DNA of 64,000 nucleotides from Alcaligenes sp. SORT26 (GTDB taxonomy: Bacteria > Pseudomonadota > Gammaproteobacteria > Burkholderiales > Burkholderiaceae_B): NCBI RefSeq assembly GCF_017377875.1, contig NZ_CP070975.1, forward strand, positions 620,001-684,000, read 5' to 3'. Shown one piece after another: positions 43,436 through 52,425 of the stretch. Below the pieces are notes generated by a model, which saw nothing but the letters and a program-made list of their open reading frames with translations, had not been told where the DNA came from and did no database searches. Every line of letters begins with the position of its first letter. The stretch's first letter is position 1. A program made the translations under genes and the position numbers.

Positions 43436-44235
43436 GATGTTGTTGCCGTATCAGAGACGGGCCAGTAAAAGTTGTTGGGCGTGGCGCGTGCACCAAAAAT
43501 GGCTTGTCCAACGCGCACAATCGTGGAGCCTTCGGAGATAGCGACTTCATAGTCACCCGACATACCCATGGACAGCTCACGGATGTTTTCAGCGTGGGGA
43601 ATGTCGTTGCGGAGCTGATCGCGTAAATTGCGCAGCAGGGCAAAGCAGGGGCGTACCCGTTCGGGGTCTGCGTCCATCAAGGCCAGGGTCATCAGGCCTT
43701 TGACTTTCAAGGCAGAAAACTGTGGTAATTCGCGCACAAACGCGTGCACTTCTTCGGGCGGCAAACCGAATTTGCTGTCCTCGCTGGAGGTGTTGACCTG
43801 CACAAAGACGTCCAGGCTGCGGCCTTCAATTTGCAGGCGGCGATCCAGTGCTTCAGCGGTTTTGAGCTTGTCCAGCGCATGAAATTCGGATGCAAAGCGT
43901 GCAACGGACTTGGCTTTATTGCTTTGCAGGTGTCCAATAACAGCCCATTCCAAATCCGGCAGCTCTTCGCGCAGGGCCTCGTACTTGCCTTCGGCCTCTT
44001 GCACCTTGTTCTCGCCCAGCAGGCGGCAACCGGCTTGATAGGCCAGGCGGATACGGTCAATCCCGAAGGTTTTGCTGACCGTCAGCAAACGCACATCACC
44101 AGCGGCACGACCGTAACGTACGCAGGCAGCATCAATTCTTTGTTGTACCAGGGCAATGCGTTCCCGAAATGCCTCTACACTGGTGGAGGTGGGATAATGC
44201 TCGGTGTGAAGTAGATCAGGGGCGGATTCGGACAT
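43432..44235 (-). CDS. PLP homeostasis protein, YggS/PROSC family
   Basis: A 267-residue fold-III PLP-binding protein from ATG 44235. The PLP lysine is Lys55 in LLTVSKTFG. IGHLQSNKAK, VNTSSEDSKFG and the C-terminal SMGMSGDYEVAISEGSTIVRVG are complete. The family binds and buffers pyridoxal phosphate without known catalysis. It is divergent from a MocR/PtsJ-like regulator that should also use PLP, so the pair may balance vitamin B6. The N-terminus is about 20 residues longer than in E. coli. Confidence 0.93.
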   Translation of the reverse strand: MSESAPDLLHTEHYPTSTSVEAFRERIALVQQRIDAACVRYGRAAGDVRLLTVSKTFGIDRIRLAYQAGCRLLGENKVQEAEGKYEALREELPDLEWAVIGHLQSNKAKSVARFASEFHALDKLKTAEALDRRLQIEGRSLDVFVQVNTSSEDSKFGLPPEEVHAFVRELPQFSALKVKGLMTLALMDADPERVRPCFALLRNLRDQLRNDIPHAENIRELSMGMSGDYEVAISEGSTIVRVGQAIFGARATPNNFYWPVSDTATTS

Positions 44236-44269
44236 GGCGCACCAGTAAGGAAGAAAAAAAAGATAAACT

Positions 44270-44284
44270 CGACCCTGCGGGTCG
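44270..44284. promoter_or_regulatory. Palindrome between yggS and MocR regulator
   Basis: CGACCC-TGC-GGGTCG is a perfect 15-bp palindrome in the 77-bp divergent gap. It could be the operator for the MocR-type protein. An AT-rich TAAACTATTATG lies between it and the regulator's start. Confidence 0.45.
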
Positions 44285-44312
44285 CGCATAAACTATTATG
44301 TCATAGGTCAAA

Positions 44313-45620
44313 ATGAATATCCAGGGAAGCAATGCGAAGGAACTTTTCGATGATATCCGACAGCAAGTGGCGCTGGGGCGTATTGCTCCGGGACAGGTCT
44401 TGCCGCCGGTACGCGAACTCGCCCAAACACTGGGATTGAACCGAAACACCGTCGCACTTGCTTATAAGCGTTTGGTGTCAGCGGGCGTGGCCGATGCGCA
44501 AGGCCGTCGTGGCACGCGTATTCGCGAAACCATTCGGGAGCTGGCGCGTGAAGGTCATGGAGCCAGCTCGGCTCTGCAGGATCTGGCCAGTGGTAATCCG
44601 GCGCTGGCGTATTTGCCCGCACCGACACAACTGACAGCAGGCGTGCGCGGCCAGACCCAGGCCTTGTACGGTGCGGACCCCTTGGTGCCTGAACTGCGTG
44701 CGGTGTGCCAGCAGGTGTTCCATAAAGACACTCCTCTGGAAACGGATTATCACGTCAGCTACGGGGCAGTCGATGCGATCGAGCGTTTGCTGCAAGCCTT
44801 TTTGCTGGCAGGCGATAAAGTCGGGATTGAAGACCCTGGCTATCTGAATAGCATCAACTCGGTGCATACGCTGGGCTACAAACCGGTAGGCATTGCGGTG
44901 GATAGCGAGGGCATTGTGCCTGCTTCCTTGGAAGAGGCCCTGGAGGATGGTTTGCGTGCGTTGATTTTGACACCGCGTGCGCATAATCCTACGGGGTGTT
45001 CCTTGAGTCGGGCGCGCGCCAAGCAGATCGAGCAAATTCTGAAGAACTATCCCGAATTGCTCTTGATGATTGATGACCATTTCTGGATGTTGGCCAGCAG
45101 CCCTTATCGCAATGTGATCCCCGCTGATCATTTGCGTTGGGCCTTGATCCGCTCGGTATCCAAAGGTTTGGGCCCGGATTTGCGCGTTGCTTTGGTAGCC
45201 TCTGATCTGCAGACCAGCGAGCGCTTGTCACAGCGCTTGGCCTCGGGTGCGCAATGGGTCAGTCATCTACTGCAGCAAATGGTCGTGCATGGGCTGACGG
45301 ATGCGGATATCAAGGCGCAGACCCGTGTGGCGCAAGCCGCTTATGTGCAAGCCCGCGCGGATTTGATGCAGGCCCTGAAAAAGCAAAGCATTCCTTTTTG
45401 GGATAGCGAAGAAGGCTTCAACTTGTGGATTCCTCTGGACCGCGAAGCCGAACCTGTATTGGCTGGTTTAGCCGCAAGGGGCTGGCTAGTAAGATCCGGC
45501 CAAGTGTTTGGTGTCAGCAATCCAGCCCAAGGTTTGCGAGTCAGCTTTGCCAATCTGGATGCCAAAGGCGCGCAGCGCTTTGCGACGGATTTAGCCCAGG
45601 TACTGCAAGAGCGTTATTAG
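44313..45620 (+). CDS. MocR/GntR-family regulator with aminotransferase domain (PtsJ-like)
   Basis: A 435-residue fusion: a GntR winged helix (residues 1-75, PPVRELAQTLGLNRNTVALA) and a fold-I aminotransferase domain. NPTG at 225-228, DDH at 254-256 and the PLP lysine Lys284 in SVSKGLG are present. Its closest remembered relative is PtsJ, a PLP-responsive repressor of pyridoxal kinase. It is divergent from yggS, which suggests local control of B6 homeostasis, but pdxK-like genes are not adjacent. Confidence 0.87.
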   Translation: MNIQGSNAKELFDDIRQQVALGRIAPGQVLPPVRELAQTLGLNRNTVALAYKRLVSAGVADAQGRRGTRIRETIRELAREGHGASSALQDLASGNPALAYLPAPTQLTAGVRGQTQALYGADPLVPELRAVCQQVFHKDTPLETDYHVSYGAVDAIERLLQAFLLAGDKVGIEDPGYLNSINSVHTLGYKPVGIAVDSEGIVPASLEEALEDGLRALILTPRAHNPTGCSLSRARAKQIEQILKNYPELLLMIDDHFWMLASSPYRNVIPADHLRWALIRSVSKGLGPDLRVALVASDLQTSERLSQRLASGAQWVSHLLQQMVVHGLTDADIKAQTRVAQAAYVQARADLMQALKKQSIPFWDSEEGFNLWIPLDREAEPVLAGLAARGWLVRSGQVFGVSNPAQGLRVSFANLDAKGAQRFATDLAQVLQERY

Positions 45621-45660
45621 TCACTATCTTGCTGCTTCTGGCGAAGTAGCAAGATAGTGA
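45621..45660. terminator. 18-bp stem terminator
   Basis: TCACTATCTTGCTGCTTC (45621-45638) pairs with GAAGTAGCAAGATAGTGA (45643-45660) with one G-U pair and a TGGC loop, starting right after the stop codon of the MocR gene. No U-tract follows, but the stem is very stable. Confidence 0.7.
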
Positions 45661-45725
45661 ACTCTATACCGTGCGCCCACCCATTCAGCTAGAAAAGGGG
45701 GCGCTATTTTTATGGGCCTTATTAT

Positions 45726-46595
45726 TTATTTAGTAGGCCGATTACTGATCCATTGCACTGCCAGGACGCTGCCCATCACCAGAATAATGCCGACCAAACT
45801 GGAGCCCGTCATGGCCTGGCCCAGGATCAACCAGCCCAGAATAACGGCGGTCAAAGGACTGAGCAGACCCAGCGAAGACACCGCGACTGAAGGCAGTACG
45901 GCAATCCCTCGGAACCACAAAGTGTAGGCCAGCAGGGCACCGACCAGGCACAGATACAGATAACCGCCAATTTGCACCGTGCTCAAAGAGCTATCCAGCG
46001 GTGGGTCCAGCCACAAGGCGAGGGGGGCAAGCATCAGGCCACCGAGCATCAACTGCCAAGCGGTGAAAGCCAGAATCGGCATGCCACTACGCCAGCGATG
46101 CGACAAGTAGGTTCCCAAGGCCATGCACAAAGCGCCCACAATTGCGGCCACCATGCCCCAGGTATCCCATTGGCTCTCTGGGGAAAGCAGCAAAATACCC
46201 ATGCCGAAAATACCGATCACGCAGGCCACCAGTGCCATCGTGACGGGACGTTTTCCTTCCAGAGCCCAGGCCAGCGCAATCACAACCAAAGGTTGAGCGG
46301 CCCCGACCACCGCCGCCAGACCACCGGGCAAGCGGTAAGCCGCCACAAACAGCAGTGCTTGAAAGGCACCAATATTCAAGGCCGCCAAAATCAGGGTCCG
46401 CCCCCAATCGCCACGCGCTGGCATACGACGACTCCAGAGCAAGAGCATCAGACCTGCGGGAAAGCAACGCAAAAACGCAGCAATGAACGGGCGGTCAGGC
46501 GGCAAAATTTCGGTAGTAACAATATAGGTTGAACCCCAGATGGCGGGGCCTAGTGCGGTCAGTGCCGTCACAATCCAAAGCGATAATCGGTTCAT
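45726..46595 (-). CDS. EamA/DMT-family exporter, PecM-like
   Basis: A 289-residue, ten-segment drug/metabolite transporter with two EamA repeats. IWGSTYIVTTEILPPDRP at the N-terminus and VGAAQPLVVIALAW are typical of PecM-type proteins. It is divergent from a PecS-like MarR gene, the arrangement known from Dickeya pecS-pecM, where PecM exports an antioxidant pigment. The substrate here is unknown. Confidence 0.83.
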   Translation of the reverse strand: MNRLSLWIVTALTALGPAIWGSTYIVTTEILPPDRPFIAAFLRCFPAGLMLLLWSRRMPARGDWGRTLILAALNIGAFQALLFVAAYRLPGGLAAVVGAAQPLVVIALAWALEGKRPVTMALVACVIGIFGMGILLLSPESQWDTWGMVAAIVGALCMALGTYLSHRWRSGMPILAFTAWQLMLGGLMLAPLALWLDPPLDSSLSTVQIGGYLYLCLVGALLAYTLWFRGIAVLPSVAVSSLGLLSPLTAVILGWLILGQAMTGSSLVGIILVMGSVLAVQWISNRPTK

Positions 46596-46603
46596 GGTGA
46601 AAG

Positions 46604-46663
46604 TATCTTGATGTCGAGATAAATGCCAGTGTAGGGATGATTTATCTTAATATCAAGATAAAT
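46604..46663. promoter_or_regulatory. Two palindromic MarR operators between pecM-like and pecS-like genes
   Basis: ATTTATCTT-AATATC-AAGATAAAT (46640-46663) is a perfect 9-bp dyad, and TATCTTGATGTCGAGATA (46604-46621) is a near copy. They share the core TATCTTGATATCAAGATA. Each lies next to one of the two divergent start codons, so one regulator dimer per promoter is likely. Confidence 0.8.
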
Positions 46664-46680
46664 ATCAGAATCGAGAAATC

Positions 46681-47196
46681 ATGAGTACGAGCGAAGAACA
46701 CGACGCGGTAGACCTGATCATCAAGCAATGGCGTGAGCAGCGGCCGGATCTGCCCAATCTGGATGCCATGGCCTTGCTGGGCCGTATGACACGTTGCTTT
46801 CAACTGGTGCAAAAGCAGATGAGCGAAAATTTCAGGCGTCACGGCTTGCAATTGGGCGAATTTGATGTGCTGGCCAGCCTGCGTCGTTCCGGCCCGCCCT
46901 ATACCTTGGCACCTACAGCCCTGTTTTCTACCTTGATGGTCAGCTCCGGCACCATGACGCATCGTTTGCAGGGCTTGGAAAAGCAAGGTTTGATTGAGCG
47001 AATTGCTGACCCGGAAGATGCCCGCCGCATTTTGGTGCGCCTGAGTCCGGCCGGTCTGGCCTGTGTGGACACCGTGGTCGTTGACCATTTGGCGAATGAA
47101 GAAAACTTGCTGGAAGGCCTGAATACCGAGCAACGTCAAAGCCTGGACAGCTTGCTGCGCGACTGGATGCGTGTGTTGGAGTCGCGCCAGAGTTGA
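46681..47196 (+). CDS. MarR-family regulator, PecS-like
   Basis: A 171-residue protein. An N-terminal extension (residues 1-30, with a conserved W and a PNLDAMALLGRM start) precedes the winged helix, as in PecS/HucR proteins that bind urate or related ligands. HTH: LAPTALFSTLMVSSGTMTHRLQGLEKQGL; wing DPEDARRILVRLSPAG. It is likely to repress itself and the divergent exporter via the two dyads in the 85-bp gap. Confidence 0.85.
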   Translation: MSTSEEHDAVDLIIKQWREQRPDLPNLDAMALLGRMTRCFQLVQKQMSENFRRHGLQLGEFDVLASLRRSGPPYTLAPTALFSTLMVSSGTMTHRLQGLEKQGLIERIADPEDARRILVRLSPAGLACVDTVVVDHLANEENLLEGLNTEQRQSLDSLLRDWMRVLESRQS

Positions 47197-47235
47197 AGGA
47201 ATGCTAAAGTAGCTGGATATATACACAGCCTACTT

Positions 47236-48903
47236 ATGACCCCGCCAGAGCTTCCTCCTTTTTACTATCTGCATAATTTTCATCAGGTTTTGCAGTGGGT
47301 ACAGCACGCCAGTTCCGACTTGCTGGAGCCGGAACACGTCCATTGTGGTCGCCGCTTTGTAGCGGCTTCCCAATCTGCCCAAGCGCTGTTAGTCCGATTG
47401 CTGATGCGTAAAGGGCCTGTATTTCGCATCGACAAGCTGCGTTACGACGAGATTGCGGATCTGGATGTGGCAGTGCAAGAGCTCAGTGCCTGTGGCTTGA
47501 TTGAGACGAATCCAGACCTCGATCTGGCAACCTTGTTTGCGGTCCATACCGTGCCGGAGCTGCGTCGCTTGTTTAGTGATCTGCCTGCGGCTGGGCGCAA
47601 GTCAGATTATCAGGCGTGGATCAGCCAAACCTATGGCGACCAGGCACGCCACTTTCAGGAATGGTGCGCCGACACCCGATTGCAGGCTCCCATGCTCCGT
47701 CTGTCCCCGGAGGTCATGCACTGGGTGCAGCGTTTGCAGCTTCTGTTCTTTGGCAATCATTATCAGGACTGGTCCGAGTTCGTGCTGAGTGATCTGGGCC
47801 TGTATCGCTACGAAACGGTACTGCTGGATCAGGCCAGCCGGGCGTTCCGGCATGGGGGGGATGTACGCCTGTATGAAACCTTGTCTGAACTACGTGATAC
47901 CCAGGACGAGGCGGATCCCGAGCAATGGGCGCAGCGCTTTGCGGCCGTGTTGACGATTGAAACGGATAGCGATTGGTTGCAGCGGCGCAAGGCAAAAACC
48001 CTGTTCCAACTGGGACAGCAAGCAGAGCGCCAGCATTGGTGGCCGCTAGCCGAGCAGGCCTACACCCAGACGAGCTGGCCGGGCGCACGCTACCGTCAAC
48101 TGCGTGTATTGGAGCGCCAAGAGAACCATCAAGGTGCGTGGCCCCTGTTTTGTCAGGCCTGGGGACAGCCAGAGAACGAAAGTGAAACCCAGAAGTTGCT
48201 GCGTATGTTGCCGCGCATGCGTCGTAAATTGTCAGTCGACGTGCCGCCCAGTTCTCCGGCAAGTACACCGGCCAGTCGCACTCAACGTAGTGATCTGGTC
48301 CTGTTTGATGACGGTAATCGAGTTGAAGCCCAGGTCTTGGCGCATTGGGACAGTCCTTTGGCGCCTGTTTATTACGTAGAAAACGCCTTGTTTCCAGCCT
48401 TATTGGGATTGCTAAGCTGGGACGCTATTTTCGCTCCCTTGCCCGGCGCGTTTTTTCATCCCTATCAAGCCTGTCCTGCTGATTGGGGCAACCCGGATTT
48501 CGTATCGCGTCGTCAGAACCTGTTTGATCAAGCCTTAAGCGTCCTGGACAGCGCTGACTATAAAACCGTGATCTGGCAGCGCTGGCAGGAAAAACGCGGC
48601 ATACAGTGCCCCTTGCTGATCTGGCCTGCCTTGGATGAAACCCTGATCGAGCAGGCTTTGCATTGCATCCCGGCGCAGCATTTGCAGTTGGTCTTCAAGC
48701 GCATTTTGCAAGACTGGCGCGACAATCGCTCCGGCTTGCCGGATTTGGTGCGTTTTACACCAGCCCAGCAAAGCTATGAATTGATTGAGGTAAAAGGGCC
48801 AGGGGACCGTCTCCAGGACAATCAACGGCGCTGGCTCAGTTATTTTGAGCAGCACGCCATTCCAGCCCGTGTTTGCTACGTCACTCGGCCTGAATTCGTA
48901 TGA
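47236..48903 (+). CDS. FAN1-like VRR-NUC nuclease
   Basis: A 555-residue protein. The C-terminal VRR-NUC domain has GLPDLVRF and ELIEVKGPGDRLQDNQ, the PD-(D/E)XK catalytic set of FAN1. The N-terminal ~400 residues match the bacterial FAN1 layout: a DNA-binding domain, then a helical TPR-like region (about 240-330). Family members cut flap and interstrand-crosslink substrates. Its stop overlaps the start of the helicase gene (ATGA), so the two act together. Confidence 0.85.
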   Translation: MTPPELPPFYYLHNFHQVLQWVQHASSDLLEPEHVHCGRRFVAASQSAQALLVRLLMRKGPVFRIDKLRYDEIADLDVAVQELSACGLIETNPDLDLATLFAVHTVPELRRLFSDLPAAGRKSDYQAWISQTYGDQARHFQEWCADTRLQAPMLRLSPEVMHWVQRLQLLFFGNHYQDWSEFVLSDLGLYRYETVLLDQASRAFRHGGDVRLYETLSELRDTQDEADPEQWAQRFAAVLTIETDSDWLQRRKAKTLFQLGQQAERQHWWPLAEQAYTQTSWPGARYRQLRVLERQENHQGAWPLFCQAWGQPENESETQKLLRMLPRMRRKLSVDVPPSSPASTPASRTQRSDLVLFDDGNRVEAQVLAHWDSPLAPVYYVENALFPALLGLLSWDAIFAPLPGAFFHPYQACPADWGNPDFVSRRQNLFDQALSVLDSADYKTVIWQRWQEKRGIQCPLLIWPALDETLIEQALHCIPAQHLQLVFKRILQDWRDNRSGLPDLVRFTPAQQSYELIEVKGPGDRLQDNQRRWLSYFEQHAIPARVCYVTRPEFV

Positions 48904-51176
48904 AAGCCTGGACCGTAGGCGTACGAGCTTTGTGCGAATTCACCGCCCGCAGCGGTGATCTGGACCTGCGCTTTACTCCTGCGGCCACTGCTCAGGAAGG
49001 CATTTTGGGTCATCAGCAGTTACGGCTGCGTCGCCCGGAGCATTACGAGGCGGAAGTTCCTCTGTCCTATGAAATGGAGGGGCTTCTGGTGCGGGGTCGG
49101 GCCGATGGTTTTGATCCTGTCAGCCACTGTCTGGAAGAGCTGAAAACCTATCGGGGGGCGTTTGATGCCATCCCCGAGCATCACCGTCGTTTGCATCAGG
49201 CCCAGGCCAAGGTCTATGCCGCCATGATTTGTCAGGAGCGGGACCTGCCGGGCGTGACGGTGAGTGTGGTGTATTACCACGTCGACAAGCATAAGGAGAC
49301 CTGCGTATCCGAGTATCTGGAGCGCGCGGATTTGTGGGCCTTCTTCGAGGAACACTGTCGCGCCTATGTGGAGTGGGGGCGGCAGGAACAAAAACATCGT
49401 CTGGCGCGGGACCAGGCCTGTACCGATCTGCAATTTCCTTTTGAGCAGTTTCGCGCCGGTCAGCGTCAATTGGCGGTGGCTGCGTTTCGTGCGCAGCGTG
49501 ACGCACAGTGCTTGTTGGCTCAAGCGCCGACGGGCATAGGCAAGACACTGGCTGTTGTGTTTCCCGGCCTGAAGGCCATGCCCGAAGCGGGTTTGGACAA
49601 GCTTTTTTATCTGACGGCTAAAAATTCAGGCCGACAAATGGCTCTGGATGCCTTGAGCCGTTTGAGTCCCGAAGGCGAGGGGGCTTGGCGGGTGCTGGAA
49701 ATGGTCGCCCGTGACAAGCAATGTCCGAACCCCGATAAAGCCTGTCATGGCCAGTCCTGTCCTTTGGCTGAAGGCTTTTACGACCGCCTTCCCGCCGCAC
49801 GCCGGCAAGCCCTGGAACAGCCCATTCTTGATCGCCAGCGCTTGCAGCACGTCGCGAATGAGCATCAAGTCTGCCCCTACTATCTGGGGCAAGAGATGTT
49901 GCGCTGGGCCGATGCCATTGTGGGTGACTACAACTACTTTTTCGATACCCATGCGGTGCTCTATAGCCAGACCCTGGCGCAACAATGGCGCAGTGCTGTG
50001 CTGGTGGATGAGGCTCATAACCTGGTCGAGCGTGCCCGCTCCATGTATTCAGCTTCCTTTTCGCAAGTGCAGATACGCATGGCCCGCAAAGCAGCTCCTT
50101 CGGCCTTGAAGCGTCATTTCGCTCCCTTGACTCGTTTGATGGAAGACCTGATTTCTGAGGAGGGGGGCGACCAATGGGGCTTGGAGAAAATCCCGCCCGA
50201 TCTGCTGGAGCAGTGTGAGTATTTGGCGGCCCGTCTGGGGGCATACGTGGCTGAAACTCCCATGCCGCAAGACAGTCCCTTGCTGCAGTTTTATTTTGAG
50301 CTGCTTTATTTTGTGGATTTGGCCGGGCAATTCGGCTCGCACTCGTTGTTCGATATCTTGGCGCACCGCGATGGCGTGCTATTGAACCTGCGCAATATTG
50401 TGCCTGCGCCTTTTCTGGCTGAGCGTTATGGCGATGCCCATGGTGTTGTGCTGTTCTCTGGCACGCTGAATCCTTCGCAGTTTTATCGCGACGTCCTGGG
50501 TCTGCCGCCCAGTACCACCGAACTGAATGTGGCCTCGCCGTATCGGGCCGAGCAATTGCGGGTACGCCAGTATGCTGGTCTATCCACCCGTTATGCAGAC
50601 CGAGCCCAAAGTTTGACAGGGGTTTGCGACATTGTCGGGCAGGCCTATCAGGAGCAGCCGGGTAACTATCTCTTGTTTCTGAGCAGCTTTGATTATCTGG
50701 AGCAGGTCAGCCAGGCCTTGCAGGAACGCTGGCCGGATATGCCCGTGTGGCACCAACAACCGGGCATGAGCGATCATCAACGAACGCAGTTTCTGGACCG
50801 CTTTACGCTGGAAGGGAAGGGAGTAGGTTTGGCGGTGTTGGGCGGGGCGTTTTCCGAAGGGGTGGATTTACCCGGTAAACGCTTGATCGGTGCGTTTATT
50901 GCCACCTTGGGATTGCCGCAATTCAACCCTGCCAATGAGTCGGTGCGGCAAGTCATGGCCCATCTCTTTGGGGAGCGGCGGGCCTATGACTATACCTATC
51001 TCTATCCGGGACTACGCAAGATTACACAGGCCGCGGGTCGTGTGATTCGCGATGAGCAGGATCAAGGCTTTGTGTATCTGCTTGACGAGCGCTATGGGCA
51101 GCGGCGGGTGCAGCAGTTGTTGCCGGACTGGTGGCAAATTGAGCAGGTGCGGACTGACGCTCGTTCTGGGCAATGA
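48900..51176 (+). CDS. XPD/DinG-like helicase with N-terminal PD-(D/E)XK nuclease-like domain
   Basis: A 758-residue protein. Residues about 60-120 contain LVRGRADGF followed by LEELKTYRG, the spaced D and ExK of a RecB-like nuclease. The superfamily 2 helicase core has QAPTGIGKT, VDEAH and QAAGRVIRDEQD. Four cysteines (KQC, KAC, QSC, QVC) between motifs Ia and II suggest the iron-sulfur cluster of the XPD group. With FAN1 it forms a crosslink-repair-type pair. The last ~155 nt overlap the end of dadA on the opposite strand. Confidence 0.88.
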   Translation: MKAWTVGVRALCEFTARSGDLDLRFTPAATAQEGILGHQQLRLRRPEHYEAEVPLSYEMEGLLVRGRADGFDPVSHCLEELKTYRGAFDAIPEHHRRLHQAQAKVYAAMICQERDLPGVTVSVVYYHVDKHKETCVSEYLERADLWAFFEEHCRAYVEWGRQEQKHRLARDQACTDLQFPFEQFRAGQRQLAVAAFRAQRDAQCLLAQAPTGIGKTLAVVFPGLKAMPEAGLDKLFYLTAKNSGRQMALDALSRLSPEGEGAWRVLEMVARDKQCPNPDKACHGQSCPLAEGFYDRLPAARRQALEQPILDRQRLQHVANEHQVCPYYLGQEMLRWADAIVGDYNYFFDTHAVLYSQTLAQQWRSAVLVDEAHNLVERARSMYSASFSQVQIRMARKAAPSALKRHFAPLTRLMEDLISEEGGDQWGLEKIPPDLLEQCEYLAARLGAYVAETPMPQDSPLLQFYFELLYFVDLAGQFGSHSLFDILAHRDGVLLNLRNIVPAPFLAERYGDAHGVVLFSGTLNPSQFYRDVLGLPPSTTELNVASPYRAEQLRVRQYAGLSTRYADRAQSLTGVCDIVGQAYQEQPGNYLLFLSSFDYLEQVSQALQERWPDMPVWHQQPGMSDHQRTQFLDRFTLEGKGVGLAVLGGAFSEGVDLPGKRLIGAFIATLGLPQFNPANESVRQVMAHLFGERRAYDYTYLYPGLRKITQAAGRVIRDEQDQGFVYLLDERYGQRRVQQLLPDWWQIEQVRTDARSGQ

Positions 51177-52383
51177 CTTCAGTAATGATTTGAGCGGTAG
51201 CGGCAGACAAAGTCCAACCCAGGTGACCGTGACCCGTGTTGTAGTACACGCCAGGACGACTGCCTGCTTTCACGCGTGGCAGCATGTCCGGCATCATGGG
51301 ACGCAGACCGGCCCACGGCACGACGCGGTCGGTTGCGGCATCGTGGAAGTTGCGGCGTGTCCAGTTGGTCAGCGGGGCAATACGGTCGGCACGTATGTCT
51401 TTGTTACTGCCGTTGTATTCCGCCGTACCCGCCACGCGCAGTCGTTCCTTGCCCAGGCGGCTGGTCACAATCTTGGCTTCTTCATCCAGCAAGCTGACCC
51501 AAGGGGCGGCATGTTGGGCTTCTGGCGTATCCAGATAGACCGAGATTGAATAGCCTTTCACAGGGTAAATATTGACGTAGTCGCCCAGCATATGGGCCAG
51601 ATGACGGCTGCCTACACCGGCGCAAACGACCAGGGAATCCACGGACAAGGTATGCGTGTGCGCTTCAGCGCCGTCACCCGTGCGCAACTGGATACGGTGC
51701 GGAGGGCCGCAATCAATACCCAGCACTTCCGTATCTTGCAGGAACTTCACGCCGCGCTTGGCGCACGCATCCGCTAGCCCGCGTGTGTATTTGTGAATAT
51801 CGCCTGTGGCATCAGAAGGCGTGAAGAAACCGCCGTAGTAGGTGCCTTGCAAAGCAGGTTCGATCTGGTGAATTTCGTCATTGGTGACGGTGCGGCGCTC
51901 CAGACCTCCTTTGTGCAGCAGTTGGCTGACTTTCTTGCCCGACTCAAAGCCGCCTGCCGTGTGGTAGATGTGCAAGATGCCGCGCTGTTCCAGGTCGAAA
52001 TCAATGTTTTCGTCCTTGGCCCATTGGTACAGATTCTCGCGGGCCGTAATAGCCAGCTTGACGGTTTCAATGGTGTTGCGCTCGTAGCCGGAGATGGCAC
52101 CCATAAACTGTGCCATCCAGCTATATTTGTGCCAGCTTGGTTTAGGGTTGAACAGCAGTGGGGCGTCTTTGCGCATCATCCACTTCAAGCCCTTGAGAAT
52201 AGTGCTGCGGCTGTTCCAGACCTCGGCATTGCAAGCGGAAAGCTGCCCGCCATTAGCGAAGGAGGTTTCCATCGCAGGGTAGCGCAGGCGGTCGATAACG
52301 GTGACTTGATAGCCTTTCAGGCTAAGGGCGTAGGCGGTGGTAATTCCGGAAATACCGGCGCCAATGACGGCAATATGCGACAT
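51022..52383 (-). CDS. dadA: D-amino acid dehydrogenase/glycine oxidase-like flavoprotein
   Basis: A 453-residue DadA-family enzyme. The FAD motif GAGISGITTAYALSLKGYQV is at the N-terminus and GLRPMMPDMLP plus NTGHGHLGWTLS near the C-terminus. It oxidises D-amino acids or glycine to the 2-oxo acid, feeding the quinone pool. From about residue 403 to the end (an Ala/Ser/Pro-rich tail ending in DPRPV) it is antisense to the helicase gene's last codons, so the tail is probably not conserved. The tandem glycine riboswitch upstream suggests glycine is a relevant substrate or signal. Confidence 0.88.
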   Translation of the reverse strand: MSHIAVIGAGISGITTAYALSLKGYQVTVIDRLRYPAMETSFANGGQLSACNAEVWNSRSTILKGLKWMMRKDAPLLFNPKPSWHKYSWMAQFMGAISGYERNTIETVKLAITARENLYQWAKDENIDFDLEQRGILHIYHTAGGFESGKKVSQLLHKGGLERRTVTNDEIHQIEPALQGTYYGGFFTPSDATGDIHKYTRGLADACAKRGVKFLQDTEVLGIDCGPPHRIQLRTGDGAEAHTHTLSVDSLVVCAGVGSRHLAHMLGDYVNIYPVKGYSISVYLDTPEAQHAAPWVSLLDEEAKIVTSRLGKERLRVAGTAEYNGSNKDIRADRIAPLTNWTRRNFHDAATDRVVPWAGLRPMMPDMLPRVKAGSRPGVYYNTGHGHLGWTLSAATAQIITEVIAQNERQSAPAQFATSPATTAAPAAAHSARQADTQSLDPAHRESHDPRPV

Positions 52384-52425
52384 AACAGGCTCCTGACAGG
52401 TGAATTGCCACCAAATAGTGGCAAT

